Notes: generated from the sequence alone by a model not told the origin. Positions 31,610 to 42,770 are shown, counted from the first letter of the stretch. The stretch is DNA of 64,000 bases from Rhineura floridana (GCF_030035675.1 NC_084493.1:25922203-25986202); one strand, 5' to 3'. Program-made: numbers and translations.

Positions 31610-32783
31610 CGTGTTTTCTTTGACTGTTCCTTTGGCTATTTTCATATTTTGCATCCCCCCCCCAAAAAAAAGCCAATTCGATGAAACCAAGGAAGCCCAT
31701 GCATACCATTCACCCGCCCATAAGAATCCAGATTTTTGTTTTATTTTTAGCAGTGAACCCGAATGACCGAATTCCCCAGGAAAAATGGGATCAGTTGGCT
31801 CCTCAATCATAAACAGAAGCGCCAGCCCAATGAGATCTAATGAGAATTGTCAATGGGGAATTAGAAAGAGATGGATTCAGCACAGAGAATCCCATCTCCT
31901 TGGAAAAGGGAGCGGCCGGGATATTAAAACCGCGGGGTGGGGAGTCTGAAAAATGGATGTGATTTGCTCAGCACAACTGTTGTAATGTTCAAAGCAGCGG
32001 CGGCAACTGTATCTTCCATGTGGATCACTTTCATGTTAAATGGATTTTGGGAGGATTTGCTGAGGCAGTTCCTTCCGATCTAACTCTGCTTTCAGCCACA
32101 CTCCTAAATCATACAAAATGTCTTTGGCGTGTTTGTCAGTACTACAAAATAAGGATCCCAAAGCCCACTTTTAAATTTGTTTTTATTGACTTTCCACATA
32201 CAGAGGTATGGTGCAAAAAGCTATTGTTGTTCAGCCTGTTCCTTTCAAAGGTTGCCTTTGACAATAATTAACAATCATATAGTATTAATATCATCATTTT
32301 TCTCTCCGCCCTGGAGAAAATTGTGCTGACTTCTTGTTTGGGCTTATTTCTTTATTTTTAATTTTATTTGATGTTGCATCTCTTTTTACTCAACAGAGAC
32401 AAAGATCATAACGATCACTCAAAGCAAAGCACACCTGCACCCAATGCAAAGATATTTAAACGGTTTCCACTCTCAAGTCAACACAGAAAGAAAGAAAAAC
32501 CACCAAGATCTTCCCTCGTTTTTGCCTTTGAACATCACAGAATCACATCAAGGGCAAATACGTGTCTCTAAGCAAAACTACCCTACTGAATAAACATTGA
32601 GCAAATACTGATCTTCTTGAGTGACATGCCTCAAACGAGGGCTGGAGAAAAGAAAGGGGGCAAGAAAGACCACCCGCTGGGCACTCTTCGGCCTCACAGC
32701 CTTGTGACTCAACTGAACGCGCCCACCTAGAGGTCCAAAAGTCACACACGGACATAACACACATTATCTACAGCACGGCTCCA
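31610..32783. other. Unique sequence 3' of ISLR2, candidate conserved non-coding DNA
   Basis: 31790-32330 has no recognisable transposon and lies just beyond the likely end of ISLR2. The composition is even, with scattered CpG (CCGCGGGG near 31930). This is the most repeat-free block between the two genes. Confidence 0.35.
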
Positions 32784-32789
32784 TTTATT
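32784..32789 (-). terminator. ISLR2: Candidate ISLR2 polyadenylation signal
   Basis: AATAAA on the minus strand, about 760 nt after the stop codon. It is the first canonical signal I see downstream in transcript orientation. Confidence 0.45.
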
Positions 32790-33548
32790 AACACGGTATG
32801 GGGCACAGGTGATCCTGGCAAGCCGGTTGGACAATCTTGGGATCTGGACTGCCTGGCACTTAGCCTGACTTCAGTTACCTCCTTACAACAACCTCCTCCT
32901 CACACCTTTGGGGGGCGGGGGAGAGAAAAGGCAGCGTCTACTTGCATGGCAGGGAAACGGGGCATGGGGAGCTGTCCAGCACAACCGGCCTCCTGAACTG
33001 AAATTGACACGCCCTTCTGAAACGCAGAGTCTCCAGCCCGCAGACTGCAGCCAACGACTGTAAGGCATTAAAGAAAAAAATCTTTTCTTTTTAAAATAGT
33101 CTTTATAAGCCATTTTAGATTCCAATTTTCAGAAAATAAATTAATTCAACGAAAATGCGGAGAGGGCGAGACGTGCATTTCGAAAGAGGGTTGGCGGGGG
33201 AAGGGGAACGAGGGCAGCCTAGCCACTTTAGTTTGGAACAGATCAAACAGAGAGTTTTCAAGTCGGGAGAAACGAATTTCTCCCGCTTATATTGCCCCAA
33301 ACCGTTCTATTCCTTTTATCCGAATATCTGGGACACTTCTAATGGGGGGAGGGGGAACCCTCCTAAAACAACCCCTTAACAAAGCCAGCAGACGCGTTGG
33401 AGACGTCCCTTCCCCCATTGCAGTAGCCCCTTCAGAAGACTGTAGCTGATCAGCCGGCGATGCCGGAGCCCCAATTAAATTGTCGCGTTTCCTTAGATAT
33501 CTGCAAGGCCTTCGTGCCTCGGAGCTCCGGGAACTGCCCAAGGAAGAC
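32790..33548 (-). other. ISLR2: Probable ISLR2 3' UTR
   Basis: Repeat-free sequence between the stop codon and the first AATAAA. No further ORF of interest is seen. Confidence 0.5.
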
Positions 33549-35636
33549 TCAACGAGGCGGTTGCTTGTAGTTGCCGTTGATCTCTTGGGAGATGGTCACA
33601 GCCTCGGCTCCTAAGGGGAGCCGGTCGCTGTATTCGGAGCCCACTTCAAACTCCTCCTGGTTGGTTTTGGATTGAGATTCGGGGATGGAACTCACCGCCA
33701 TGCTCTCGTCTCTTCCCAGCGGCCCTCCCACCGCCGCCCTCTCCTCTCCCTCCCCCTCCTCCTCTCCTTCCCCTTCCCCCTCCTCACTTGGGTCGTAATT
33801 CTTCTCTGACTCCAGGTAAGAAGCCCTGGGGTCGAAGTCTGCGGCCATATGCTTCTCCATCTGATCCGGATTCTGGGTTTTCATGATGAGCTTGTAGGTC
33901 TTGCCTTGGTACTTGGAGAGGAGGTGACAACAGGTGGCACCCATCAAAGGGATGGTGGCCAGGCCCAGGAGGAAGATGCTCACCACCACGATGATGATGA
34001 GCGAGGGGATCTCCTTCTTGGTGGTGAAGACCACCTGCACTTGGCAATCCTCCCCGACGTAAGTCATGCAGACCGAGTAGTTGGTGCCGGGGTTGAGGCC
34101 TTGGAACCAATAGGAGTTCACCCCTTCCTCGATCTGAGACCACTGCACCGGGGAGTGGCCCTTCCTGCTCGCCTCGCACAGGTAAAGCCTCCTCAGGTGG
34201 ACCTTCTCGGGCTGGGTATACAAAGGGGTGATCTGCACTCTGGCCTCCCGCTCGGAGACATCCAGGGCGATAACACCCAGGTCAAAGTTGTGGGGCTTGA
34301 GGTCTCCGCTCTGGTTGAAGGCGTGGTTGGAGACGTACTGGGTGGCCTCGCTGGAGCCACACTTCTTCCCGAAGCGGGGAGGCTGGAAAGGTGCGCCCTC
34401 CCCGCGGCTGACATTCCTGGGGCCCGGCGTGTAGTAATTTCTGGGCGTGGGTCTCATCAGGAAGGCCTTGGTCCTCTCCTCGGGCTTCATGACGTTGTTC
34501 TTGGAGGCCTTGCCCTCAGGTTTCCGATCTCCAGTCAGGGCTTTGGAGTTGGCCAGTGGGCCGGTGGGGTCCTTCGGGGAGTCCGCCACCGTCACGTTGA
34601 CCGAGGTCTGGTTCGTGCCCATCTCGTTGGCGGCCAAGCAGGTGTAGGTGCCTTCCTCTTTCTTGCTGAGGTGGGGGATCACCAAGGTGCCGTTGCTAAA
34701 GGCCTGGAACCTCTCCTGGACTCCTCCTGGGCTGGTGCTCTCCGAGGGCAGATGGTTGCCTTCCGTTTCCGACGACGCTTTGAGCTCCAACGTTTTGCTG
34801 GAGGTCTGGATTCTCCAGCTGATCTCCGGCTGGGGGAGACCCAGGGCGATGCAATGCAAGGTGAGGGCGAACCCGTAGTAGAGCTGGGTGTGGTCCAGGT
34901 TGGGGTGGTAGGTCAACTGAACGGTAGGGGGCGCACAATGCATGTAGGGGATCTTAGCCAAGGGGAGCCCCTTCCAGGGTTCCGGAGAGGTGCAGCTGAT
35001 GGAGTCTCTCTCCTGGATGGCGATCAAGGTGTTCTCTGTCCAGTTTTTCAGCCACATGAGCTGGCAGGTGCAGTTGAAGGGGTTGTTGTAGATCTGCAAG
35101 TGGGAGAGGGAGGTGAGCGGCTCGAAGGTGCCCTCGGCCACGGTGGCGAAGCGGTTGTTGTTGATGCGGAGAGAGCGGAGGTCACGCAGGGTACGGAAGG
35201 CCTGTGCGGGCAGGTGGGCCATGCGGTTGTTGTTCATCTTGAGGAGCTGGAGGGCGCTGAGGTTGTACAGGTCCCCCCAAGGGAAGTTCACGATCTGGTT
35301 GTGGCTGACGTCCAGGTTCTTCAGCTGCACCAGGATGGCCAAGGTGCCCTCTTCGATGGCGCCGATCTTGTTGTGTGCCAGCCACAGCGAGGTGACCTGC
35401 GTCACCTCCGCGAAGGAGCCCTTGCGCAGCGCAGCGATCTTGTTGGCCGACAGGGTCAGCGTGGTCACGTTGGACGGGAGCCCCGCCGGCACAGCCTCCA
35501 GGTCCTTGTAAGCGCAGTCAGCGAACTGCTGGGCGTACTTGTCCACGCAGGCGCAGGGCTCCGGGCAGCCGTGGATCGGCGTCCAGAAGAAAGCCGCCGT
35601 CAGCCACCATCGCAGGAGCCAGGCCCTCTCAAGCAT
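33549..35636 (-). CDS. ISLR2: ISLR2 (Linx), LRR-Ig transmembrane protein
   Basis: The product has 695 residues in one uninterrupted exon; mammalian ISLR2 has about 745. Residues 1-23 are a signal peptide. The LRR N-cap (CPEPCAC, from 24), about five LRRs (57-182) and an LRR C-cap (NPFNCTCQLMWLKNW, 185-234) follow. An Ig domain covers about 240-350 (LTLHCIALG and GTYTCLAA). A fibronectin-III-like part lies near 453-540, and a transmembrane helix at about 543-572 (IIIVVVSIFLLGLATIPL). The cytoplasmic tail contains an acidic Glu-Gly run (617-632). Linx acts at the neuronal membrane in axon extension and guidance and works with Trk and Ret receptors; that is family knowledge. The start ATG sits 10-13 nt after a splice acceptor. 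The gene is much more GC-rich than ISLR. Confidence 0.98.
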   Translation of the reverse strand: MLERAWLLRWWLTAAFFWTPIHGCPEPCACVDKYAQQFADCAYKDLEAVPAGLPSNVTTLTLSANKIAALRKGSFAEVTQVTSLWLAHNKIGAIEEGTLAILVQLKNLDVSHNQIVNFPWGDLYNLSALQLLKMNNNRMAHLPAQAFRTLRDLRSLRINNNRFATVAEGTFEPLTSLSHLQIYNNPFNCTCQLMWLKNWTENTLIAIQERDSISCTSPEPWKGLPLAKIPYMHCAPPTVQLTYHPNLDHTQLYYGFALTLHCIALGLPQPEISWRIQTSSKTLELKASSETEGNHLPSESTSPGGVQERFQAFSNGTLVIPHLSKKEEGTYTCLAANEMGTNQTSVNVTVADSPKDPTGPLANSKALTGDRKPEGKASKNNVMKPEERTKAFLMRPTPRNYYTPGPRNVSRGEGAPFQPPRFGKKCGSSEATQYVSNHAFNQSGDLKPHNFDLGVIALDVSEREARVQITPLYTQPEKVHLRRLYLCEASRKGHSPVQWSQIEEGVNSYWFQGLNPGTNYSVCMTYVGEDCQVQVVFTTKKEIPSLIIIVVVSIFLLGLATIPLMGATCCHLLSKYQGKTYKLIMKTQNPDQMEKHMAADFDPRASYLESEKNYDPSEEGEGEGEEEGEGEERAAVGGPLGRDESMAVSSIPESQSKTNQEEFEVGSEYSDRLPLGAEAVTISQEINGNYKQPPR

Positions 35637-35646
35637 CTTGGCCCTG

Positions 35647-35670
35647 CTGGCAGAGAGGAGGGAACGCCAG
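35647..35670 (-). promoter_or_regulatory. ISLR2: Splice acceptor of the ISLR2 coding exon (CAGCAG)
   Basis: On the minus strand TTCCCTCCTCTCTGCCAG is followed by CAGGGCCAAG and the ATG. The CAGCAG pair gives two possible acceptors three bases apart, both in the 5' UTR. It implies at least one upstream non-coding exon. Confidence 0.75.
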
Positions 35671-35757
35671 TCAGGGTTAGACTGAGATTTGGTCTATCGC
35701 ACCTCCAACATCCGGGGCCCTCCCTTCCACCAAAAGATCCCCCCCAGCGCAGGAAGA

Positions 35758-35879
35758 ACCAACGTGGTGCCCTCCTGATGTCATTGGACAACTTCCACCA
35801 TCCCTGACCATTGGCCATGCTGGCTTGGGCTGAGGGGAGATGGAGTCCAACAATATTTGGAGGGCACTATGTGGGCTAC
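35758..35879. mobile_element. P-type palindromic MITE in the ISLR2 intron
   Basis: ACCAACGTGGTGCCCTCCTG and GGAGGGCACTATGTGGGCT arms surround a CTGACCATTGGCCATGC core. Confidence 0.6.
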
Positions 35880-36008
35880 TCCTCCCCGAGTGCTCGGTGG
35901 GCAAATCCTTTGGGGATTGGAACCAGCCCCTGCATGGAAACCACCTGCCTGGAGTCCGGCACCCACCCAGAACTTGCGAGGGCAGTAGCTTGTCCTTTCC
36001 TTGCCCTA

Positions 36009-36173
36009 TTTGGAAACATAGGAACTGCATTAGTTCTAATCTAGCTCCGTTTTGTCTACACTGACTGGCAGCAGCTCTCCAGAGTTTCAGGCAGTCCTAC
36101 TTGGAGATGCCAGGATTGAACCCGGAACCTTCTGCACTCAAGGCGGGTGCTCTACTACCTGAGCTGTGGCCCC
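36009..36173 (-). mobile_element. tRNA-derived SINE
   Basis: ACTGACTGGCAGCAGCTCTC, TGAACCCGGAACCTTCTGCA and CTACCTGAGCTGTGGCCCC are the SINE body and head in reverse. Confidence 0.75.
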
Positions 36174-36267
36174 TTCCTTCCTTCCTTCCTTCCTTTCTTC
36201 CTTCCTTCCTTCCTTCCTTCCTTCCTTCCTTCCTTCCTTCCTTCCTTCCTTCCTTCCTTCCTTCCTT
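36173..36267. repeat. (TTCC)n microsatellite
   Basis: About 23 TTCC units with one TTTC variant, directly beyond the tRNA-derived head of the SINE. Confidence 0.95.
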
Positions 36268-36394
36268 CGCTAATGGTTTCTTTATCCAGCTCTGTCTCCC
36301 CCAATGCAATCCTGCACGTGGTTACTCAAAAGTAAATCCTGCTTCGTTCAAATGGCGCTCTCTCCCTCCTAAGCGCCGTTAAGCTTTGCCGCTT

Positions 36395-36485
36395 GAGACT
36401 GCGGTCCTAAGCGTGCCTACTTAGAAGTAAATCCCATTGGATTCAACGAGGCTTACTCCCAGGTAAGTGGGGTTAGGCGTGCAGC
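36395..36485. repeat. Pal-1 palindrome
   Basis: GAGACTGCGGTCCTAAGCGT and GGGGTTAGGCGTGCAGC arms around AAATCCCATTGG. Confidence 0.6.
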
Positions 36486-36699
36486 GTCGCTCTTTTTCTG
36501 GGTGCGCCTGGCAAAAAAAAAAAAGGTCAGCAAACGAGAGAGGGGCTTTATAAAGAAAAAACGAGCATCATCCATCCATCTATCCATCCATCTATCTATC
36601 TCTTTCTTTTTCCCTTCCATCCCTCCTTCACCATTCCCATCTCTTCCTCTGTCTCTGTCCTACAGCACCGAGAGAGAACTGCAAAGCTCCTCTTTCTCT

Positions 36700-37960
36700 G
36701 TCAAACTTCCCAGACATCCCGAAGAGAAGAAGACCCCTTTTTTCCCCTGGCTCCCAGCCGGCCAGATCCGCCTGAGCCTGCTTTGTTTTTGGGAGGGGGG
36801 GGAGAAAGAACAAAACTGGCGCCTAGTAATTTCGGGATGTGGGTCTCGTCAGGAAGACCTGGGTCCTCTCCTCGGGTTTCTCACCCCCAACGGCAGCCCC
36901 CGTCTACAGTCTAACGCCCCTGTCGGGGACCCACATCTCTCACACAGAGACACACCCAAGCCACCACCGCCCAAGGTTCCCCGGGATAAAAGGCGGCTAG
37001 CCCCCACCCCCTTCCTTTCGGATTTGTACGTCGGTGCCTTCTCAGCCCAGAGCCGCTCCGTCCTCTCGCGCATCGACTCTGCCCTGCAGGAAAGCCTGCT
37101 CGCCTGCAAACTGGGGAAGGGGCTTTCGCCTCCCTGCTCTCCCCGCCCCACCCCAGCACTCCCAGACACGCACGTCTCCTGCTGTCGGTCTGGATCTCGC
37201 GGCTGGGAGACTCGACGGCGGAACCCTCCGAGCCAAAGAGAGCGCGCGCGTTTCCTCCAGCGCCGCAAGGGTTGCCGTCGCTTTTCTCCCTGCCCAGCCT
37301 GGCTCGCCGACTTGGGGACCAGCATCCCACCCTCACTGGATCCCTTCACCAAAAGCGACCCTACACACGCGAGCTCAAGCCTGGCCCCGCCCCGCTTACC
37401 CTTTCATCTTGGGCTCCGAAGGGTCTCGTTCAGGGGGGCGGCATCCCCATGAGAGAGCCCCCGGCAGGACGAACCCTGCGGAACCCCTGGCACCCAACGG
37501 GGACCTCCATCGGGCCAGCCCCCGAGGGTCGAGGGATGGTCGCCTTGCCGCTTCTGACTCCGGACTGATTTTGGCCGTCGGGATCAGAGCCAGCCTTGGG
37601 GGGAGGGGGGGAGCCTCCTTGGCCCTGGGTTTGTCAGTCTACGACGCCGCCTAGAGAGCTGATCTCTCTCTCCCCTTCCTCTCTCTCTCTTGCCCCCTCC
37701 CAGCTCCTCAGTTCCAACCCACTTTTTAAAAAATAAGAATCACCCTCTCTTACTGGGAGAGCTGGAGCGGCCAAGCGCGCCCCCGAGGCTCCCAAGGACG
37801 CGCCCAGCCTGTCCCACCTCCTGGACCAAGGGTGGGTGTGGAAATCGCAGCCCGTTCCGCGCCCACCTCCAGCTAAAGACCATGCAATATTTATCACGTC
37901 AATATGTCTCCAAGCCACCGTACGTCACCCCCTCCTCCTTCGCCACCGCGCCCCCTCCCG
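36700..37960 (-). promoter_or_regulatory. ISLR2: CpG-rich region, probable ISLR2 promoter and 5' exon
   Basis: A dense run of CpG sites and high GC about 1.1-2.3 kb upstream of the ISLR2 coding exon, strongest at 36890-37650. Its position and composition fit a CpG-island promoter and non-coding first exon. The exact start site and donor could not be fixed. Several long open frames here reflect GC content only. Confidence 0.6.
36818..36882 (-). pseudogene. Copy of a short ISLR2 coding segment
   Basis: On the minus strand this reads KPEERTQVFLTRPTSRNY followed by TAG. The ISLR2 protein has KPEERTKAFLMRPTPRNY at residues 384-401 (34426-34489). Counting by eye, 53 of 63 aligned bases agree, with no gap. 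It lies in the CpG-rich upstream region in the same orientation as the gene. Confidence 0.75.
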
Positions 37961-38460
37961 CAGCAGCCCAGCTAAGAGGTGTATAGTTATCATTACCATC
38001 GTCATTATTATTTTTAATCATGATTTGAGGAGCTAATTGGAAGCAAACGGCTTGGGAACAGATTCTAACCGGATTTGGGAATCTGGAATGAGCTTTGGAG
38101 CCAGGGCAAGAATTATGGAGATTCATCTCCCCAGCAATGCGCAACACACACACTGTGATTGCCCCCCTCTGCAACAGGCACCCCAGTCCACCCCCAACAT
38201 TATTGTCCTGTACTCAATCCAGAAAAACAATTTAATTTAACTACCAAAACTGGACACACACACCCCACACAATTAAATTCTGCAGGTATTTTCAGATTGT
38301 ACAACCAGGGCTGACCTTCCCCCCAAACACACATCCCCAGCTTCTGAAGTACCAGAAGCAGCTGTTTTTTCAGATTGTATTTAGTAATTAAAAGAGGTGA
38401 AAGTGTGCTGATGTTGGGAGAGGGGAGCTTGCCTGCCTAAGAGGAGACATTAATCCTTTA
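37960..38460. other. Unique sequence upstream of the CpG-rich region
   Basis: No repeat was recognised. ATTATTATTTTTAATCATGA and GAGGAGCTAATTGGAAGC words could be homeobox-type sites, but that is speculative. Confidence 0.3.
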
Positions 38461-38463
38461 TGC

Positions 38464-38560
38464 AGGGGTGGAGAGGGAGAGTGTTGTATTTTTCCAGCCC
38501 AAGGGCTGCAATCCCTTCTGGGCAGCCTTCTGGGACCGTCTGCTAGGGCTAGGTGAGGCC
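38464..38560 (-). mobile_element. hAT-A end fragment
   Basis: CAGGGGTGGAGAGGG followed by TTTTCCAGCCCAAGGGCTGC is the reverse of the right end of the copy at 20638-21150. Confidence 0.5.
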
Positions 38561-38621
38561 GGAGGCAAAAAGAGGACAGAGCAATGGTTGTGACCATTAC
38601 CTTTGTACAATAGGGTGTATT

Positions 38622-39033
38622 CCAGCTAGGGTTAATGCTGAATTTATCAGATCCGCACTTTCCAAAATCATATGAGACAGCCATCCTTTGAAATTCTTAT
38701 CCAAATTTTGCCATGTAGCTCTCCAGCCCAGCAATGTTTACAAAAATGCATATATTGGGAGGAAGTGTGCATAAAAATGAATATATAAAATGAAAATAAC
38801 ATACAAAAAGGCATTATATGGTGAGAAATTGCTTGCAAAAATGTGTACATTAGCCAAAGCTGCATACAAAAATGTATTTATCAGGAGAAATTAACACTAA
38901 AATGCTGAAGGATTTTCATGAGGATTTTAAAAAAAAACCCTCAGATTGCTGTGGAAATGTAGAGAACCGAATTTAAGACTGGAAGAACGAGAAACAGAGT
39001 AAACCAAAATTGATAGATCCCTCCATTCCCTAA
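38622..39033 (-). mobile_element. hAT-B copy
   Basis: CCGCACTTTCCAAAATCATA through GATAGATCCCTCCATTCCCT follows the copy at 14525-14973 in order, in the same orientation. Confidence 0.7.
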
Positions 39034-39323
39034 TTCCAACCATGCAAAAGCCAGAGGTCTGTCTCTATGCACACATCCCCCACACGCCTCTCCCTTTCTT
39101 CCACAAAGGCAAGCAATAGGCATGATTGCCATTCAAGGGCACACTCCATCCAGGCTAACACAGCTGAGGAGGATATGGAGCAGGACCAGAAAAAGTGTGG
39201 GTGGGATGGCCTGGGGAGAGTTCTGATGCACCAATAGAGGGGCTCAGAGGACAGCCTTCTGCCCCTGGGCCTGAGGTTCTTCTCCCACCACTTCCACCAC
39301 CCCAAATCTGCATGTAGTAATGT

Positions 39324-39611
39324 CAGTAGTGGCTGATGCCCACTGGGAGTGATAGGGTGGAAGGCAGGGAGGCCACCACTAGTTGGAGCCAGAGCCATTG
39401 ACAGGCTGAGCCAATTAATTCTAGTCTTGTCTCCCTCTTCCTCCCCACTGAGTTCCACAAAGACAACAGTGAGACTAAGGAGGAAGTGACAGGCAGTGCC
39501 ACCGCCCTGGACTAGTTTAGGTAAGAAGGCAGGCAGGTGGAGGCTGTCTGAGGTTAGACTGAGGTTGGTGGGGCAGTGCCCCATTTGCCCTCAATGGGCC
39601 AGCCTCCACAG
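39324..39611 (+). mobile_element. hAT-E copy
   Basis: CAGTAGTGGCTGATGCCCAC to GGGCCAGCCTCCACA, colinear with copies at 26448, 30516 and 59665. Confidence 0.6.
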
Positions 39612-39619
39612 AGGAGTGT

Positions 39620-39722
39620 GCAGCACTATCCTACACAAGACTACTCAGGACTTTAAACCATTTAGATCCCCTTGGGTTCAGTGAGGCCCACTCCCTGAGT
39701 AAGTGAGTATGGGATGGCAGCC
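39620..39722. repeat. Pal-1 palindrome
   Basis: GCAGCACTATCCTACACAAG pairs with GAGTATGGGATGGCAGCC, with CCTTGGGTTCAGTGAGG near the centre. Confidence 0.5.
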
Positions 39723-40173
39723 TTATACCGCAAGTATCAAGACAAGAGATTAAGACAAGGAAAGGCTAAGAGCAAAGGTCATGAAGTCTGGGACTTTTTC
39801 CTTTAGGTGAATAAAGGGGAGGGGTGGCATGACTTATTTGATTTGATTTTGTTTAACAAAATTTATACACCTGTTAATTGCAAATAGGACCTCTACATGT
39901 TTTATTTTTAAAAAAAATATATATTAAAATTGTCAATAAAAGACAAGGTCAAAAACAAGTCATCTTTTTTTTAAAAAAAATCATCATATAATTAAAATCA
40001 ACAGCTAATCTGAATCAGAGGTGTATTGAATTAAGTATGGTATGAAGAAAGTGGATAGAGAGAGATTTTTCTTCCTCTCTTGTAACACTAGAAGCCCAGG
40101 TCATCCAACAAAGCTGGATGCAGAAGGTACAAGACAGACAAGATGAAATAACAAATTATATGCATGAAGCCCA
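39723..40173. other. No gene seen
   Basis: AT-rich stretch up to the Copia element. No ORF or recognised repeat. Confidence 0.4.
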
Positions 40174-40657
40174 TGTCGGAATTCTATTGAGTTGTGTAGC
40201 AGAATTGCATATTGAGCAAGCTTATGTGTGTGTGTTTGAATCTTTGCTAAGATTCTACCTTCCCGCAAATTAGTCAGACAGAGACTTTAAGCTGCAAAAT
40301 AAGAAACAACTACTTTATTCTGGAAGTACATGCTTGATATGAAAGAGTTCTATATCTAGCTAACTAACTATGTTGGAGCAGCCTGCACTGGACCCAGTGC
40401 AGCTCTCATGCTGGTTGAGAGGGAGAGACAAAGGAAAGATGTCTGCTCCCCTCTCGAGAAAGAAGAAGGAACTGGGAAGGCGGGAAGGAACTGGGATCAA
40501 CATCCTTTGCATATCAGTCTAGCAGGAGGGGGAGAGACGGCAAGGATCAAAGGACAGGTATAGCCTGGCAACAAGGAGGTCTCCTCCCTAGCTACCCTTT
40601 TTAACCCCATGCAGCCTCAACCCACCAAGTTGGAGTTGAACCTCATACATTCCAACA
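40174..40657 (-). repeat. 3' LTR of the Copia element
   Basis: 484 bp, bounded by TGTCGGAATT and CATTCCAACA on the plus strand. It carries the reverse complement of an AATAAAGTAG polyadenylation region. Confidence 0.92.
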
Positions 40658-40680
40658 CCCCTTCTCAACGAGAACTTGGT

Positions 40681-42761
40681 TCATTCTACAAGGTGCATTT
40701 TGCCTTGTAGTTTCTGGTGTCGGACTTTGCCAAATGGTTTGGTCAAAGCATCAGCTGTCATCTCTTCTGTTGGACAGTAGGTCATCTCTAGAAGTCCTGT
40801 CTCCCTTATGTCCTTGAGGTAGTGGAACTTCACATCAATGTGCTTCATGTGAGAACTTTGCCCTTCTGATTCCGCGAGTCTTATGCAGGCTTGATTGTCC
40901 TCAAGTATTCTGATAGGCTCTGGTTCAGATATGCCCAAGTCTCTTAGAAGCTTGCGTAGCCACAGCATTTCCTTGCATGCCTCATCAGCTGATATGTATT
41001 CAGCCTCAGTAGATGAGTGTGCTGCAGTCTCTTGCTTTCGACTTGTCCAGCAGATAAGTGACTGTCCATAGTAGAACAAGTTTCCACTGGTTGACTTACG
41101 AACTTTGGTGTCTCCAGTCCAGTCAGCATCAGCATATCCTAGAAGTTTAGGATCTTGAGTAACTGATAGCTTTAGTTTTAAGTTTGCAGTGCCTTTCAGA
41201 TATCTTGCCACTCTCTTGACTGCTTCCCAGTCTTTCTTGTTTGGCAAGCTGTTTTTTCTGCAAAGGTATCCCACAACTGCCACCACATCTGGTCTGGTTA
41301 TTGTGCTGATGTACAGGAGTTTCCCTATAGCTTGTCTGTAGCTTTCATTGTCTTCCCAGTGTTGATTATTCAGGTCTGGTTTCAAGTATCCTACTTCCAT
41401 TGGTGTAGGTGCTGGATGTGCATCCTTCAGTCCTAGACTCTCAAGTAGGTCTTGAATCTTTTGTTTTTGTTTTAGAAGAAAGGATCCATCGTCCTCTCTT
41501 TCAATTTGTATTCCAAGGTAGTATGTGATGTCACCTAGACATTTCACTTCAACTTCCTTGCTTAGATTATTTACTAACTCTTGCTTGTCTTGTGGATTCT
41601 CATAAGCCAGTAGTAAATCATCTACATAAATCAAAATATAAGTCCATTTGTTGTTCTTGAATCTGCTATAGAGGCATTGGTCTGCTTCGCCTCTTTTATA
41701 GCCTTGTTTCAAGAGCATTTGGTACAGTTTGTCATTCCATGCTCTTGCAGCTTGTTTCAGTCCATAGATGCTCTTTTGCAGTTTGCATACTAGGGTTTCC
41801 TTTCCTTGTATTTCAAAGCCTGGTGGTGGTTGCATGTAGATTTCCTCTCCTATTTCCCATGCAAGAACGCTGTTCTTATATCCATGTGTTCCACCTGCAT
41901 TTTCTTGTTAGCAGCAACACTTAGGAGAGTTCTGATTGTTGTATGTTTGACTACAGGAGCAAAGGTTTCATAGTAGTCTTGTCCATACTTTTGAGAGTAT
42001 CCTTTGGCCACTAGTCTTGCCTTGTATCTGTCAATGTTCCCTTCAGCATCTGGCTTTTTCTTGAATACCCACTTGCAACCTACAGCTTTCCTTCCTTGAG
42101 GAACCTTGGTAAGTGTCCAAGTTTTGTTCTTGTGTAGAGCTTCCAGCTCTTCCTTGGCTTCCTGCCTCCACCTCTCAGCTTCAGCTTTGGGTAAGGCTTC
42201 AATATCTTTCCAGGTCTCAGGCTCTGGAAGTTCATCAGCTCTTGCAAGGTAGGACAGTCTCAGTGGAGGTACACCTCTGTTGGTGCGGTTAGGGCGTCTT
42301 GGTACAGGACTCTCTGCTGCCCCTTCTGGCTGTGCAGGTTCCCCTTCTTGCTCTGATTCCTCACTGGCCTCCAGTGCTGGCATGTTGCTGTAATCTGTAG
42401 TGCTGTATGGCATTTCTACTTTATCTTCTTCACTGTTGTGGTCTTGGAATGGTGCCCCTTCTGGTTGGAATGCACCTTGACCTTCATCAAAGTAGACAGC
42501 TCTTTGGATTTCAATCCTTTCTGTTTTGGGATTTAGGATTCTGTATCCTTTTTGTTTTGAAGAATATCCAACGAAGATTCCTTCTTTTGTAGTGTTGTCC
42601 AATTTGGTTCTCTTCTGGTGTAAAATGTGACCATACACTTTTGATCCAAACACCTTTATATGAGCTAAACTGGGTATGCGCCCATACCATAACTTGAATG
42701 GAGTCTTGTTGCCATTCACCTTTGTTGGCAAACAATTTTGTAGATAGGTGGCAGTATACAC
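40681..42761 (-). mobile_element. Copia reverse transcriptase and RNase H region
   Basis: Recognisable features on the minus strand are GRKAVGCKWVFKKK and MDIRTAFLHGK (RT start), ILIYVDDLLLAY (the YVDD catalytic box), and WTSRKQETAAHSSTEAEYIS with CKEMLWLR and EDNQACI (RNase H). The N-terminal part of this region carries the integrase C-terminal segment. It is a fossil part of the element, not a host gene. Confidence 0.9.
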
Positions 42762-42770
42762 TGCCTCTCC

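Noticed and set aside
33849-35807. Plus-strand 652-codon open frame opposite ISLR2
   Set aside because: It lies exactly antisense to the ISLR2 coding exon. High GC and codon bias of ISLR2 remove antisense stops. The translation is low-complexity Gly/Val/Leu/His-rich with no domain.
36097-36382. Ser/Phe/Leu repeat frames over the TTCC tract
   Set aside because: They are artefacts of the TTCC microsatellite, readable in several frames.
36502-37452. 316-codon plus-strand open frame upstream of ISLR2
   Set aside because: It begins in simple repeats and crosses the CpG-rich region. The Pro/Ser/Arg-rich composition follows base content, and no domain is visible.
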